This document shows positions 33,285-42,286 of a DNA stretch of 64,000 bases, piece by piece. The notes beneath the pieces are model-generated. The model worked only from the letters and a program-made list of their open reading frames with translations, did not search any database and was not told the DNA's origin. Location: assembly GCA_050297855.1 (NCBI GenBank), contig JBNKTC010000020.1, positions 310,001 through 374,000 on the forward strand. The letters run 5' to 3'. A program made the position numbers and the translations under genes. The stretch comes from SZUA-545 sp050297855 (lineage in GTDB: Bacteria; Campylobacterota; Campylobacteria; Campylobacterales; SZUA-545). The first letter of the stretch is position 1, and each line of letters starts with the position of its first letter.

Positions 33285-35600
33285 TTAGTTGCCAATGTAT
33301 GCACGGTAAATTATTGGTTGATACGATTGACGGCTGAAAAGATATATGTAATCCCCAGCGACCGCAACTTGTGAATTTCCTACTGCTGTTGGAAGCACCG
33401 CCCCGGTATCGCTCCATGATGTCGGGTTGTTGACAGGTGCCCTGAAAATTGTTTTCAAATAACCACTGCTGTTGTACCCGCCAAAAAGATAAACATAATC
33501 CCCGACTACGGCTACTTGAGAATCACATAATGCATCAGGAAGTGTCGCTCCGGTATCGCTCCATTCTGTTGGACTGTCGACACTAGCCCGAAAAATTCCA
33601 TCTACGCAACTACTACCATTATATCCTCCAAAAAGATAGATATAGTTTCCGATCACTGCAGCTTGCGATCTGCCCAGTTGTGTCGGTAAGCTGACTCCTG
33701 TATTACTCCAAGATGATGGGTCATTAACAGATGCCTTAAAAATTGTATCGACATAATTACTTCCGTCGTGTCCCCCAAATAGGTAGACATCATCCTCAAG
33801 TACTACAGCTTGTGAACGCATTAATCGACTCGGCAAAGTTTTATTCGTATCACTCCATTGTGTAGGAGTAGCTATTGATGCTGTAAAGATATAATCTTTT
33901 GTGCCTCCTGTATGACCGCCAAAAAGATAGAGAGAATCATTAATGATTACTGATTGTGAATAGCCCATTGCAGATGGAATTGTCGCACCCGTGTCAATCC
34001 AGTATCTTGGGTCCAGAACGGATGCCTGATATACCTTATCTGAGAATGTACCATCGCCTGTGCGTCCACCCATCAGAAATACATTATCTCCGACTCGTAC
34101 TACACTTGGGGCTGTCAAACCATCCAGCAGATCTTTTCCAGTATCTACCCAATTTAGCGCTTCTCCCGGTGCGTCTGGAGCATACTTCCACGGTTTGCCA
34201 TATCCGCCAGTAATATTCCCGTCAAACAGTTGAGTATCGAGGATAATATCGTGATTACTGACACTGAGTGGATCAAGTGTCACATCCTTGGAACCTGTCA
34301 TATTGATATCTTCAGCTTTTAGTGTGACGTTACCTTCGACATGATAGATCTTGAGATATCCTTTGGTCCCGAAGCTTCCCGAGCCTGTCAGGCCGATCAG
34401 TGTGTCGTTAGCATAGACCTTCGCTCCGGCAACCGGTTCATAGCTCGTGTTAAAGACATTGACGCCTACCGTTGCCAGAAGGTTGCCTCCGATGATGGCA
34501 CGTTTCTGCAGCGTCAGCGTACAATCGACCGTACTTCCCGTCTTGTCCAGGATCACGCTGTCGATCAGGCAGCTGGCTACCGGCACGTCCGTATCGTCAG
34601 TCGAGTTGAACTTCAGCTGCATCGCATAGGTCCCGTACTGGAGTCCTTCCAGGGTTACGGATGCTGTTGTCGCATTGTTCTCCGTTGTCAGCGTCATGAC
34701 GGCTTCATGGGTCGTCGTGTTGTTGTCGCTCAGGAGCAGTACCACCTGCAGTTTGTCCAAGCCGATCTCATCGATCACTTCCTGGGGTACGTTGGCGATT
34801 ACCGTTGCATTGCCGTCTGTGACGTCAAAGACAAACTCCGCTTCTCCATGCAAAGCGATCAGGTCGATGCTGAATGGCTCTCCAGCTACGATGTCTATCG
34901 TCTCCTGTTCGGGGACGGACCGTCCGATCTGGACATTGGCGTCATACAGGTTCAGATGGATCGTATGGGAGCCGTTCGTCAGGTTTAGGTAGGTATCCGT
35001 GAGGCCCGTAGCCGGGTTGATCGTAAACATCTGCTCCGCACCGCCGTCTACGATGACACCCAGTTGCGGGGCGACGATATCCGTCAGCTCGTTCGTCGCG
35101 TATTTAAACTTGTACCCTGCCAGCTCGCCTACGACAGATACATCGATATTCGTATCCCCGATGATCGGTTTGATTGTCAGCGGAATGGAGTGCTGCCCGC
35201 CGTCTACGATCTCGTAAAATGCCTCGCCCGCATAGTAGAAGTTGTCATTGGACAGCACCATCGTAAAGGTGTAATCCCCCGGTACTAATGCGATGGTCTT
35301 GTTGGACGTCATATTGAAATCCGACTCATCCAGGTAGGCGCTCCACGTGAACGTCTCCACCGTACCTGTCGTATGGTTCTCTGCCTGCAGCTCGCCCAGC
35401 AGGATCGTTGTGGCTGCGGTTACCTGCTTGCTGCTTACCGTCTTGCTGCTCTTGCCTGTATACAATGCAGCCAAAGAAAGATCCATACTCGTCTCGACTT
35501 TCGTCTCCTCGCTGCTCCCTCCGCTGCCGCTGTCGCAGCCCACAAGCATCAGTATCATCATAGTAATACCAAATGCATTTTTCCAGTGTTTCCAAGTCAT
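33285..35600 (-). CDS. Lipoprotein with C-terminal kelch propeller
   Basis: A 771-residue exported lipoprotein of unknown function. The lipobox is ILMLVGC. Residues about 25-480 contain Ig-like or carboxypeptidase-regulatory-like strand-rich segments (for example YEPVAGAKVYANDTLIGLTG). From about 490 to the end are six kelch-type repeats of about 45 residues, each with a DxxYLFGG core: VFLMGGRTG, LYLFGGHTG, VYLFGGHDG, IYLFGGYNG, VYLFGGYNS and IYLFSRQS. A SWSDTG segment recurs between blades. The kelch part is visibly more AT-rich than the N-terminal half, which suggests domain acquisition. An AAGGAT ribosome binding site precedes the ATG. It may bind a surface ligand or polymer. Confidence 0.82.
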   Translation of the reverse strand: MTWKHWKNAFGITMMILMLVGCDSGSGGSSEETKVETSMDLSLAALYTGKSSKTVSSKQVTAATTILLGELQAENHTTGTVETFTWSAYLDESDFNMTSNKTIALVPGDYTFTMVLSNDNFYYAGEAFYEIVDGGQHSIPLTIKPIIGDTNIDVSVVGELAGYKFKYATNELTDIVAPQLGVIVDGGAEQMFTINPATGLTDTYLNLTNGSHTIHLNLYDANVQIGRSVPEQETIDIVAGEPFSIDLIALHGEAEFVFDVTDGNATVIANVPQEVIDEIGLDKLQVVLLLSDNNTTTHEAVMTLTTENNATTASVTLEGLQYGTYAMQLKFNSTDDTDVPVASCLIDSVILDKTGSTVDCTLTLQKRAIIGGNLLATVGVNVFNTSYEPVAGAKVYANDTLIGLTGSGSFGTKGYLKIYHVEGNVTLKAEDINMTGSKDVTLDPLSVSNHDIILDTQLFDGNITGGYGKPWKYAPDAPGEALNWVDTGKDLLDGLTAPSVVRVGDNVFLMGGRTGDGTFSDKVYQASVLDPRYWIDTGATIPSAMGYSQSVIINDSLYLFGGHTGGTKDYIFTASIATPTQWSDTNKTLPSRLMRSQAVVLEDDVYLFGGHDGSNYVDTIFKASVNDPSSWSNTGVSLPTQLGRSQAAVIGNYIYLFGGYNGSSCVDGIFRASVDSPTEWSDTGATLPDALCDSQVAVVGDYVYLFGGYNSSGYLKTIFRAPVNNPTSWSDTGAVLPTAVGNSQVAVAGDYIYLFSRQSYQPIIYRAYIGN

Positions 35601-35836
35601 TTTTTATCCTTTGTTTTGGTTTTTACGGAAACAGCAAAAGATATCAAATTTGTGTGAAAACGATGTTAAATATTTAATTGGATTATTAATATCATTGGAA
35701 GTAATATAAATGAATTATGTGTTTTATTCGGCAAATTGCGTGTGGTATTGGATGTTTATACGTAGACGGGATTACGTGATTTTTTTATCGTTTGGATAGA
35801 AAATAAAGGGTTTAAACCAATGCGTGTAAGGGAATG

Positions 35837-36640
35837 TTAAAAGAAGTACGCCGCGCCGATGTAGAAGGTTGTTTCCGTATCCTCCCACTTCTCTTTCCCG
35901 ATATCCTTATCGAGATAGAACCAGTTTCTCTTCTGGTAGGCGAATGCGGCTTTGAGCTGATAGTTTTTGAGGTTTTTATACGCTCCGATACCCAGGCCCA
36001 GGGAGTAGTTGGTCGGCATGCCGTTGGTCGTGCCGGTGTGGCCGAGGCCGGCATCGATCTTCATAAAGGGGATCGAGCCGTAGAGGTATTTGTAGCCGAA
36101 CTTCTTATAGCTGTAGCCCAGGGTAAAGAGCACGTCCTGCACCAGGTCGTTGGTGTAGTAGGAGACCTGGTAGAAGTCCCCCGTCTTGCGCTCCTGGAAG
36201 CCTCCGACGACCGCCAGGCGGTTGTATTCGAGGCCCTGGTTGTATTTGTAGGTGCTGCCGTCGGCCGTGCCGATCAGATCCCCGTTATCGGTTCGAAAGA
36301 GTTCTTCCCCGGTGTTGTTGGAGTTGAGCGTCACAGAACGCGAGAGACTGGTTCTTCCGAACTCGATCCCCGCATAATAGCGCCCGACCGTCCCCATAAG
36401 CATATGGTACTCGACCTCGCTTGCGGGCTTGCTCTTTTCCGCGACGATAGCGGGCTTTTTGGGTACGCGTTTTTTGACGCGTTTGACCCGCTTTTTTCGT
36501 TTGATCACACGTTTTTTTACCGGCTGCTGCTGGTAGTAGTTTTTGTAGATATAGGGATTTTGCTGATAGGTGGCAGCTGTGAGGGCCGTTACTAAAAAAG
36601 ATGGTAGTAGTAAGAGGATTATCAACAGTTTCTTCCGCAT
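35837..36640 (-). CDS. Outer membrane beta-barrel-like protein with basic linker
   Basis: A 267-residue exported protein. MRKKLLIILLLLPSFLVTA is a signal peptide. A short Gln/Tyr-rich segment is followed by a strongly basic linker (residues about 45-65, mainly Lys, Arg and Val). The remaining 190 residues show alternating strands (YQVSYYTNDLVQDVLFTLGY, YKNLKNYQLKAAFAY) and end in YFF, the C-terminal aromatic signature of outer-membrane barrels. The family is not recognised. The ATG at 36640 is preferred to an in-frame TTG five codons upstream. TATAAT ends 6 bases before it, so the mRNA is probably leaderless. Confidence 0.75.
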   Translation of the reverse strand: MRKKLLIILLLLPSFLVTALTAATYQQNPYIYKNYYQQQPVKKRVIKRKKRVKRVKKRVPKKPAIVAEKSKPASEVEYHMLMGTVGRYYAGIEFGRTSLSRSVTLNSNNTGEELFRTDNGDLIGTADGSTYKYNQGLEYNRLAVVGGFQERKTGDFYQVSYYTNDLVQDVLFTLGYSYKKFGYKYLYGSIPFMKIDAGLGHTGTTNGMPTNYSLGLGIGAYKNLKNYQLKAAFAYQKRNWFYLDKDIGKEKWEDTETTFYIGAAYFF

Positions 36641-36646
36641 GGGAAG

Positions 36647-36652
36647 ATTATA
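36647..36652 (-). promoter_or_regulatory. -10 box of the barrel-protein gene, leaderless type
   Basis: TATAAT on the minus strand sits 6 bases before the ATG at 36640, directly after the T-rich tail of the upstream terminator. There is no Shine-Dalgarno. Confidence 0.5.
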
Positions 36653-36663
36653 CAAAAAGAAAA

Positions 36664-36686
36664 CTGCCGGGAAGCTTTCCCGGCAG
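36664..36686 (-). terminator. Terminator of the small lipoprotein gene
   Basis: A perfect 10-bp stem (CTGCCGGGAA with TTCCCGGCAG) and 3-base loop. On the minus strand a T-rich run (TTTTCTTTTTG) follows, making a classic intrinsic terminator 20 bases after the stop of the lipoprotein gene. Confidence 0.88.
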
Positions 36687-36706
36687 CATAGTCAGACTCT
36701 AAAAAA

Positions 36707-36973
36707 TTAGAGGTTTGCGTTAGCTTCATCCTGCGCATCGGCAAGACTGCTAACCGGTGGTGCAGGAGGGAAGTTTCCTGTCGCCGTGGATTTGTACGTA
36801 ACGTTTGTCGCAGACTCGGCAGGAGCGACCTCGAAGGATTGCTCTGTCGTCGTAGTCGTATCGTCAACCGTCTTAGCCGCTTTGGAAGAAGCACTGCTTC
36901 CTCCGCCGCCGCCACAACCGGTCATCACCGCTACAAGGCCTGCAGCGATTAAAAGCATCAGACTCTTTTTCAT
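36707..36973 (-). CDS. Small lipoprotein (88 aa)
   Basis: A small exported lipoprotein. The start at 36973 (MKKSLMLLIAAGLVAVMTGC) has GGAG 7 bases upstream and gives a good lipobox (VMTGC). The mature part is a Gly/Ser spacer, a Thr run and a disordered acidic, Pro/Ala-rich tail (PPAPPVSSLADAQDEANANL). No folded domain or family is recognised. It is 13 bases downstream of the Cys-containing periplasmic gene and is followed by a strong terminator. Confidence 0.72.
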   Translation of the reverse strand: MKKSLMLLIAAGLVAVMTGCGGGGGSSASSKAAKTVDDTTTTTEQSFEVAPAESATNVTYKSTATGNFPPAPPVSSLADAQDEANANL

Positions 36974-36986
36974 TGTGAACTCCTTT

Positions 36987-37388
36987 TTATCGTTCTCGTG
37001 AAACAATGGGTTTATCATCAAAACAATAGCTCATCTTGTCATTGCAGATCATGGCTTTCTCTTTGCCGTCGATCTTGTACGTCACCTTATACACACGGGT
37101 GTAAAAACGTGGCGCAGGTTCTACTTTGACAAACTCCGCTTTTTTGCTGACTTGCTGTTTTAGCACAACCTCTACCAGCATCTTGGAGGGCTTATACCTG
37201 TCATTGACGCATTGGGTATAGTCCTTCTGCATCATCGGAGGTATATTGACTAAAAACTCAGGAACTTTACAATTGCCTCTGTGCTGATTCATCATCTGCA
37301 TATCCGGTACCGGAGGCTGTGGTCTGCTATCAGCAAAAAGCAGTGTCGAAAGAACAACCGCTGTCAATAAAACCATTTTTTTCAACAT
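36987..37388 (-). CDS. Periplasmic protein with four Cys (133 aa)
   Basis: An exported protein of unknown function with the signal peptide MLKKMVLLTAVVLSTLLFA. Four Cys remain in the mature part (NCKVPEF, QCVNDRY, ICNDKMSYCF), which could form two disulfides. The sequence has a short Pro/Met/Gln-rich N-terminus and then a strand-rich domain (FYTRVYKVTYKIDGKEKAM). It is cotranscribed with the small lipoprotein 13 bases downstream and lies after the terminator of the large exported protein, so it starts a separate unit. Confidence 0.7.
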   Translation of the reverse strand: MLKKMVLLTAVVLSTLLFADSRPQPPVPDMQMMNQHRGNCKVPEFLVNIPPMMQKDYTQCVNDRYKPSKMLVEVVLKQQVSKKAEFVKVEPAPRFYTRVYKVTYKIDGKEKAMICNDKMSYCFDDKPIVSRER

Positions 37389-37404
37389 TCTGTATCCTCG
37401 TTTT

Positions 37405-37432
37405 AAAGCGGCTGCCGTTAAGCAGCCGCTTT
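37405..37432 (-). terminator. Terminator of the large exported protein gene
   Basis: An 11-bp perfect stem (AAAGCGGCTGC with GCAGCCGCTTT) and 6-base loop, 12 bases after the stop codon. On the minus strand it ends in TTT followed by AAAA. Confidence 0.8.
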
Positions 37433-37443
37433 ACCTGTTTTTG

Positions 37444-40400
37444 TTATTTGGCCAGAGTTACCGTTACACCAGTAACCTGGTTTACGATGATCTGGTCTTT
37501 TGTACCTGTGATCGTACCATTTGTACTGACTTCACCGTCGTTCAGGAAGGCACCGACATAAAGGGCACCACTCTCTGTACCACAGATGAACGGATGGTCG
37601 ACATAGTCGTCCATGTACAGGATCGTACCGAGCGCCGTACCATCGGAGAGGATGATATCTCTGACGTTCGCCGTAGCCGTATCAAGCGTTGTGGACTCGT
37701 GGTAGTACGCACACGTCAGACGTGTAGCACTCGCGGACTGGAGCTGAACCCCGTCATCCACCGTACCGTCATAAGCCGCTACCGCAGTACCCGTACTGTC
37801 GTAGACTGTTGGGTAGCTGTCGTATACATTCGTATCACTCGTGGAGTGAGACAGGATACCGGATCCCGCATAGAACGGAATGTATGCGAATTTCTGCTGG
37901 TCAGAGTAGAGACCCGCTGTATCTTTCGCCGTGATACGGATATCCGTTACGATACCTGCAGCAAGTTGCTCAGCAGCAGTATCATATGTACCGAAGTTTG
38001 TATAGGTTGCAGAACCGAAGCTGTTCGGGAATACAACACCCAGGGCACCGAGGTTGACCGGGATCGGATCAGCGATTGTTGTCACCTGACCGACATAGTT
38101 TGTACCGCCGACACCGTAGTTACTGTCGTTGATATCGCCGGAGTATACTTCGACGGAAGCCGTATCTGTCGTAGACATTGTCAGGTTGATCGTAGAACCG
38201 ACCTGTGCCGTACTTGAGATAATCGGTTTCTGGTAGTCAAGCAGGTAAGTCGCGCTTTTTGTCTGACCGGAAGCTTCCGCCAGCGTGACCACTACAGATA
38301 CCTGACCTTCGTTAAACCCGATACCAGCCGTTTCGTGGCTGTCAAGGGAGATTGTAAAGTCGTTTGTCGCACCTGTTCTTTGCAGGGACGTTTTATAACC
38401 GTTGATCGTTGCATAGACTTCCCATGCATCATTGTTCGCCGTAGCCGTACCGTATGTTGTCAAACCGCTCGCCGTGATAGTCAGGGAGAAGTTATCCAGG
38501 TGGTTCAGCGTATTGGCTGATGTCGCCGTACCGGCAAAGTGGTTCGTAAAGTGCGCATACGGCGTACCGTTAAGCGTAAAGTTCGTACCGTTTGTCTGTG
38601 CGACGAAGTCGATTGTGGATGTAGCATCCCCGTTAAGGTATACCCAATAACCCTGCTCTTTTTCTGTCCAGAACAGTTCGAACTGGTCATCCGTATCGTA
38701 CCACTCGGTAGGATCTTTGGAGACGTCGATCTGTTTCCAGGAGATGAAGCTACCTGTCGTACCGAACGCCGGATCATTATTCGCAGCAGTCTGACCTGTA
38801 ATGATCAGCTCCGCTTTTTTACCGTATCCTGTTTTAATGTCATACAGCGGACCTTCCACAGGGAAGTTCTCGGAGTAGAACGCCGTATTACCGAGGTTGT
38901 CGGTAAATGCAGGATATGTGTAGTTACCGTCAAAGTAACCGCTGGAGTTTTGATCTTCGTAGTGGGAAACAACCGCACTGATGTTATAGGCACGTCCGAT
39001 CGCACCCCGTGTGGAAGCATTACACTCTTTAGTACCGGTTTCGACCAGTGCTTGGTATGCTGTACACTCTTTCTCAACAAGAACGTCCCATTTACCGCCC
39101 TGCTCCTGGATATCGATAAACGAAACCCGTCCGGCAGCCGTACCGGCATACATACCAGTATATGTCAGCATAAATGTATCGTTGGAGTCACCGGAATCGA
39201 TATGCGTCGCATTGACATCGATCGTGGAAGAAACAGCATTGAAACCAATGTTGATATTTCTAACCGTTTGAGAAAGGTTATCATCTTTCAGCGTTACATA
39301 CGCTTCAGCTGTACCGGCTACAACACGGATTGATGTATCGTTACCGTCAACCAGGTTGTTATCCGCGTTACCCGCATTGGAACGTGTACTATCCGCGATC
39401 GTAGAGTCGTAGTAGAATACACGAGTCAGCGTCGCATCTTTAACAAAGAAGCGGTAGTCGGAAACCATCAGCAGCGAGTCGTTGCCGCTTCGTCCGTCCA
39501 TATCTACTTCGATAACATTGTTATTCGCTGTGGAGAACGCCGCGTCCATTGCATTCTGAACCGGAACTACTGCACCATTGACTGTAGCAGGTATAGCCGC
39601 ATATGCACCGTCAGTAACACTACTCATCGGGAACGTTACGGACATATTCGCGTCGCCAAGACCGGCTTGCGCGGAATAGTACGTATTCGGTTCGATGATC
39701 ATACCCGTTACCCCATACTGGGAGCGATAGAAGTTGTTCGCTGAACCGTTACTCTCTGGTGAGATAGCCAGGCCCAGAAGGTCTGTTACGCTGCTTGCCG
39801 TCTGAACGGTAAAGCGTCGTGTAGAGAGCAGGACAGCCTGGCTGTTTTGTGTATCCGGAAGACATTTAACAAGGAAGTTCGCCGTAGCGGATTTCGTGTT
39901 GTTGTCGTCGATCGCCTTGTTGAAGTATCGACACGCGATTGTCGGATCCGTTGCGATATTAAGACCGCTGAAGTTCAGCGTCGAAGCACCGTATGTATCC
40001 GTGATGTTCAGGTCGCCGTCGACGTCGACGATCACACCCGTAATGGAGTAGGAGAGATACTCGTCACCGAAGGAGAGCATATTCCAACCGTCCGCGATAA
40101 ACGAAGAGTGGTTGATGTCAGCCGCGCTGTCGTACCCGAGGACAAAACCGGCAGGGTTGTTGATCGTTGTCGCAGCCAATGTATTGGCTGTGGATCGTAC
40201 CCAGTACCCTTTGCCTTGCTCGAACGTGTCGAAGTCGTTGGCCGCATTGACCGTGATCGTCGCACCATTACCGTAGGCACGGAACTGTCTCCACTGTTGT
40301 GTCGGAGCATCCCAACTAAGGACTGTCAGGTTACCGTCGAGCGGTGCTCTGAGGTAGTTCTGGTCAGTTGTCGTGAACGTCGTACCGTTAAACGCGCTGT

Positions 40401-41241
40401 ATGCCGTATTCGGCATGATGTCGTTTTTGGAACTGTTCAGGTCGTTGTCGGAAAGATCCTGGTCATATGCATGCAGGATACCTGTGACACTGTTACCGGA
40501 TACACCACCTGTTGTCGTTGCTGTAACGACTGACAGACCGCCATTTGCAAGCGACGCATAATTTTCATACGTGTAGGCACGGTTGAACGTGACCTGGTAT
40601 GTCGTATTGTCTGTTTCGCTCAGTGATGTTGCAGAACCCGTCTCGTACTGGAACAGCAATGTCTCGCCCTCGTAGTCCGCCTGATAGTAGATCTTGATGT
40701 CAGGGGAACCGGCATCGGGAGACTGGATATACATCGTACGGATCGGGGAGTCTGGGTTTTTTACCCGTGCCGTGTATTCAACCGCAACCAATACCGCACC
40801 AAGGTGGTCTGTTGTAGAAGATTTGGCATCTGATGTATCTCTACCCAGAACCATAGCACCCACTGTCGCATAGATATTGCTACCCAGTGCGATACCGCCA
40901 AGACCGACAGGTCGCGGTGCATTGGTAACACCGTCATTCAGGGAACTTGCCGTAGTAGTCGTTACCGGGGTGGATTTATTTCCGTCCCATGTCGGTACTT
41001 CCATACCGCCTACCTGGAAACTGCTGCCTGCCCCATCAATAATACGAGGTAGAGCACCACCCCATGTTACTGTTGTACTACCTGATGTAGCCCCATAGTT
41101 TTGAAAACCTGGCACACCAATAAAGGTCCAGGAATCATCAACCACCGGCACGTTTGCGATTGTCGTCGCAGCGCTCAGCGGCATAGAAACCAAACCTAAT
41201 GAAATCGCTAAAAAGCTATATAGTGCTTTTAACCTTTTCAT
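37444..41241 (-). CDS. Very large exported protein (1265 aa)
   Basis: I do not recognise the family. The start at 41241 (MKRLKALYSFLAISLGLVSM) has AGGAG 6 bases upstream, and cleavage after PLSAA is likely. The protein is rich in Thr, Ser, Asn, Gly and Asp with few Cys, typical of secreted or surface beta-proteins. Aromatic modules recur: DSWTFIGVPGF, EQGKGYWVRST, DGWNMLSFGDEYL and EKEQGYWVYLNG. These resemble the repeated GW/GYWV units seen in some cell-surface proteins. There is no membrane anchor or Phe-ended barrel. It lies downstream of two lipoprotein genes on the same strand, and a strong terminator follows. Confidence 0.8.
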   Translation of the reverse strand: MKRLKALYSFLAISLGLVSMPLSAATTIANVPVVDDSWTFIGVPGFQNYGATSGSTTVTWGGALPRIIDGAGSSFQVGGMEVPTWDGNKSTPVTTTTASSLNDGVTNAPRPVGLGGIALGSNIYATVGAMVLGRDTSDAKSSTTDHLGAVLVAVEYTARVKNPDSPIRTMYIQSPDAGSPDIKIYYQADYEGETLLFQYETGSATSLSETDNTTYQVTFNRAYTYENYASLANGGLSVVTATTTGGVSGNSVTGILHAYDQDLSDNDLNSSKNDIMPNTAYSAFNGTTFTTTDQNYLRAPLDGNLTVLSWDAPTQQWRQFRAYGNGATITVNAANDFDTFEQGKGYWVRSTANTLAATTINNPAGFVLGYDSAADINHSSFIADGWNMLSFGDEYLSYSITGVIVDVDGDLNITDTYGASTLNFSGLNIATDPTIACRYFNKAIDDNNTKSATANFLVKCLPDTQNSQAVLLSTRRFTVQTASSVTDLLGLAISPESNGSANNFYRSQYGVTGMIIEPNTYYSAQAGLGDANMSVTFPMSSVTDGAYAAIPATVNGAVVPVQNAMDAAFSTANNNVIEVDMDGRSGNDSLLMVSDYRFFVKDATLTRVFYYDSTIADSTRSNAGNADNNLVDGNDTSIRVVAGTAEAYVTLKDDNLSQTVRNINIGFNAVSSTIDVNATHIDSGDSNDTFMLTYTGMYAGTAAGRVSFIDIQEQGGKWDVLVEKECTAYQALVETGTKECNASTRGAIGRAYNISAVVSHYEDQNSSGYFDGNYTYPAFTDNLGNTAFYSENFPVEGPLYDIKTGYGKKAELIITGQTAANNDPAFGTTGSFISWKQIDVSKDPTEWYDTDDQFELFWTEKEQGYWVYLNGDATSTIDFVAQTNGTNFTLNGTPYAHFTNHFAGTATSANTLNHLDNFSLTITASGLTTYGTATANNDAWEVYATINGYKTSLQRTGATNDFTISLDSHETAGIGFNEGQVSVVVTLAEASGQTKSATYLLDYQKPIISSTAQVGSTINLTMSTTDTASVEVYSGDINDSNYGVGGTNYVGQVTTIADPIPVNLGALGVVFPNSFGSATYTNFGTYDTAAEQLAAGIVTDIRITAKDTAGLYSDQQKFAYIPFYAGSGILSHSTSDTNVYDSYPTVYDSTGTAVAAYDGTVDDGVQLQSASATRLTCAYYHESTTLDTATANVRDIILSDGTALGTILYMDDYVDHPFICGTESGALYVGAFLNDGEVSTNGTITGTKDQIIVNQVTGVTVTLAK

Positions 41242-41418
41242 CTTTTCTCCTTTCCTGAGTTTAATCATTTCAAAATGAGAGTGCATGCACTCAAACAGTT
41301 TTTCATACAACAAATCGTCATATGTGAGTTTTTTTTTAAATTTTTTTCATACCCCCTCCTTGAAATAGATAATCTTTACGGATTTTAGGTGCTCAAGCAT
41401 TTTTTATTCCTTCACCCG

Positions 41419-42285
41419 TTAAAAGGTCGTACCGGTAAATACGGGCGTCAGCGTCTTGTCCGGTGGCATCAGCGGCGTAGCCGGGAGATTGCCCCGGTAA
41501 CAGTCTTCCCGGAACTTCACGTAGAAGTACGGATTGTTGCTGCCAAGGAGTGCTGTGAGCACCTGAAGGTCAAAACGGAGGATCTTCCCGTCTTTGTTGG
41601 TATAGTTATATTCTCCAAGCGCCGTATAGTTCTCGAGCGTCGTAAGAAGCACTTTTTTGTAATAAAGCGTAACCTGGCTGGGTTCGACCGATACCTGTGA
41701 ACGGATCCAGTAGTGCAAGTCGGTACTGAAAGTCCCCTCGACGGTGGCCCAGGAGTCGGAGACGGTACCCCAGCTGTCCAGACAGGCGTTGGGGTCCTGC
41801 GACGGCGTCACGTCCGGCGGGGTAGTACCCCCGTTGTCACCCCCTCCGTTATTGCTGCCGTTGCTGTCGGTCCCGGAGCCGCCGCTTTCACCGTCTGCGA
41901 TATCCACGGCCGTACCGTTAATATCACCCTCGCCTTCGTACACACTGGCCCGGATCAGCGCCGTCTGCCGGTAGCCGCTTGCATCTTCGGCCGATACCGT
42001 GAAGTCCTCTACCCCCTCGCTCACACCCGTGACGACGATCTCGGGATAGAGTTTGTTCTGGTAATCGATCTCGTAGGCGACCTTCTTGTCCGTCCCCACC
42101 GTTTCGGCGGTCACCAGGTAGCTTTGGCCCACGTTCATATTAAGGGCAAAGGTCCGGGTCTCCCCGACCTCCAGCGGCACGATCATGTTGGCGCTGCTCT
42201 CGGTATCGGAGGAGCTCACACGATCCTCACCGTCCCCGCATCCGACGAGAAAAATAGAAATCACAAGAAAAAGAAGCTGTTTCAT
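41419..42285 (-). CDS. Lipoprotein with Gly/Asn linker (288 aa)
   Basis: A lipoprotein of unknown function. The lipobox is ISIFLVGC. An N-terminal Ig-like segment (residues about 35-110) is followed by a low-complexity Gly/Ser/Asn/Asp linker (about 125-160). The C-terminal domain has two Cys (ACLDSWG, EDCYRG) and the sequence SQVTLYYKKVLLTTLENYTA. It starts one base after the stop of the Big2 lipoprotein, so the two are translationally linked. The C-terminal domain may be a small binding module; no match was recognised. Confidence 0.75.
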   Translation of the reverse strand: MKQLLFLVISIFLVGCGDGEDRVSSSDTESSANMIVPLEVGETRTFALNMNVGQSYLVTAETVGTDKKVAYEIDYQNKLYPEIVVTGVSEGVEDFTVSAEDASGYRQTALIRASVYEGEGDINGTAVDIADGESGGSGTDSNGSNNGGGDNGGTTPPDVTPSQDPNACLDSWGTVSDSWATVEGTFSTDLHYWIRSQVSVEPSQVTLYYKKVLLTTLENYTALGEYNYTNKDGKILRFDLQVLTALLGSNNPYFYVKFREDCYRGNLPATPLMPPDKTLTPVFTGTTF

Positions 42286-42286
42286 C

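Noticed and set aside
41242..41313. 24-residue upstream extension of the large exported protein
   Set aside because: The internal ATG at 41241 has AGGAG and begins a clean signal peptide; the extension would bury it.
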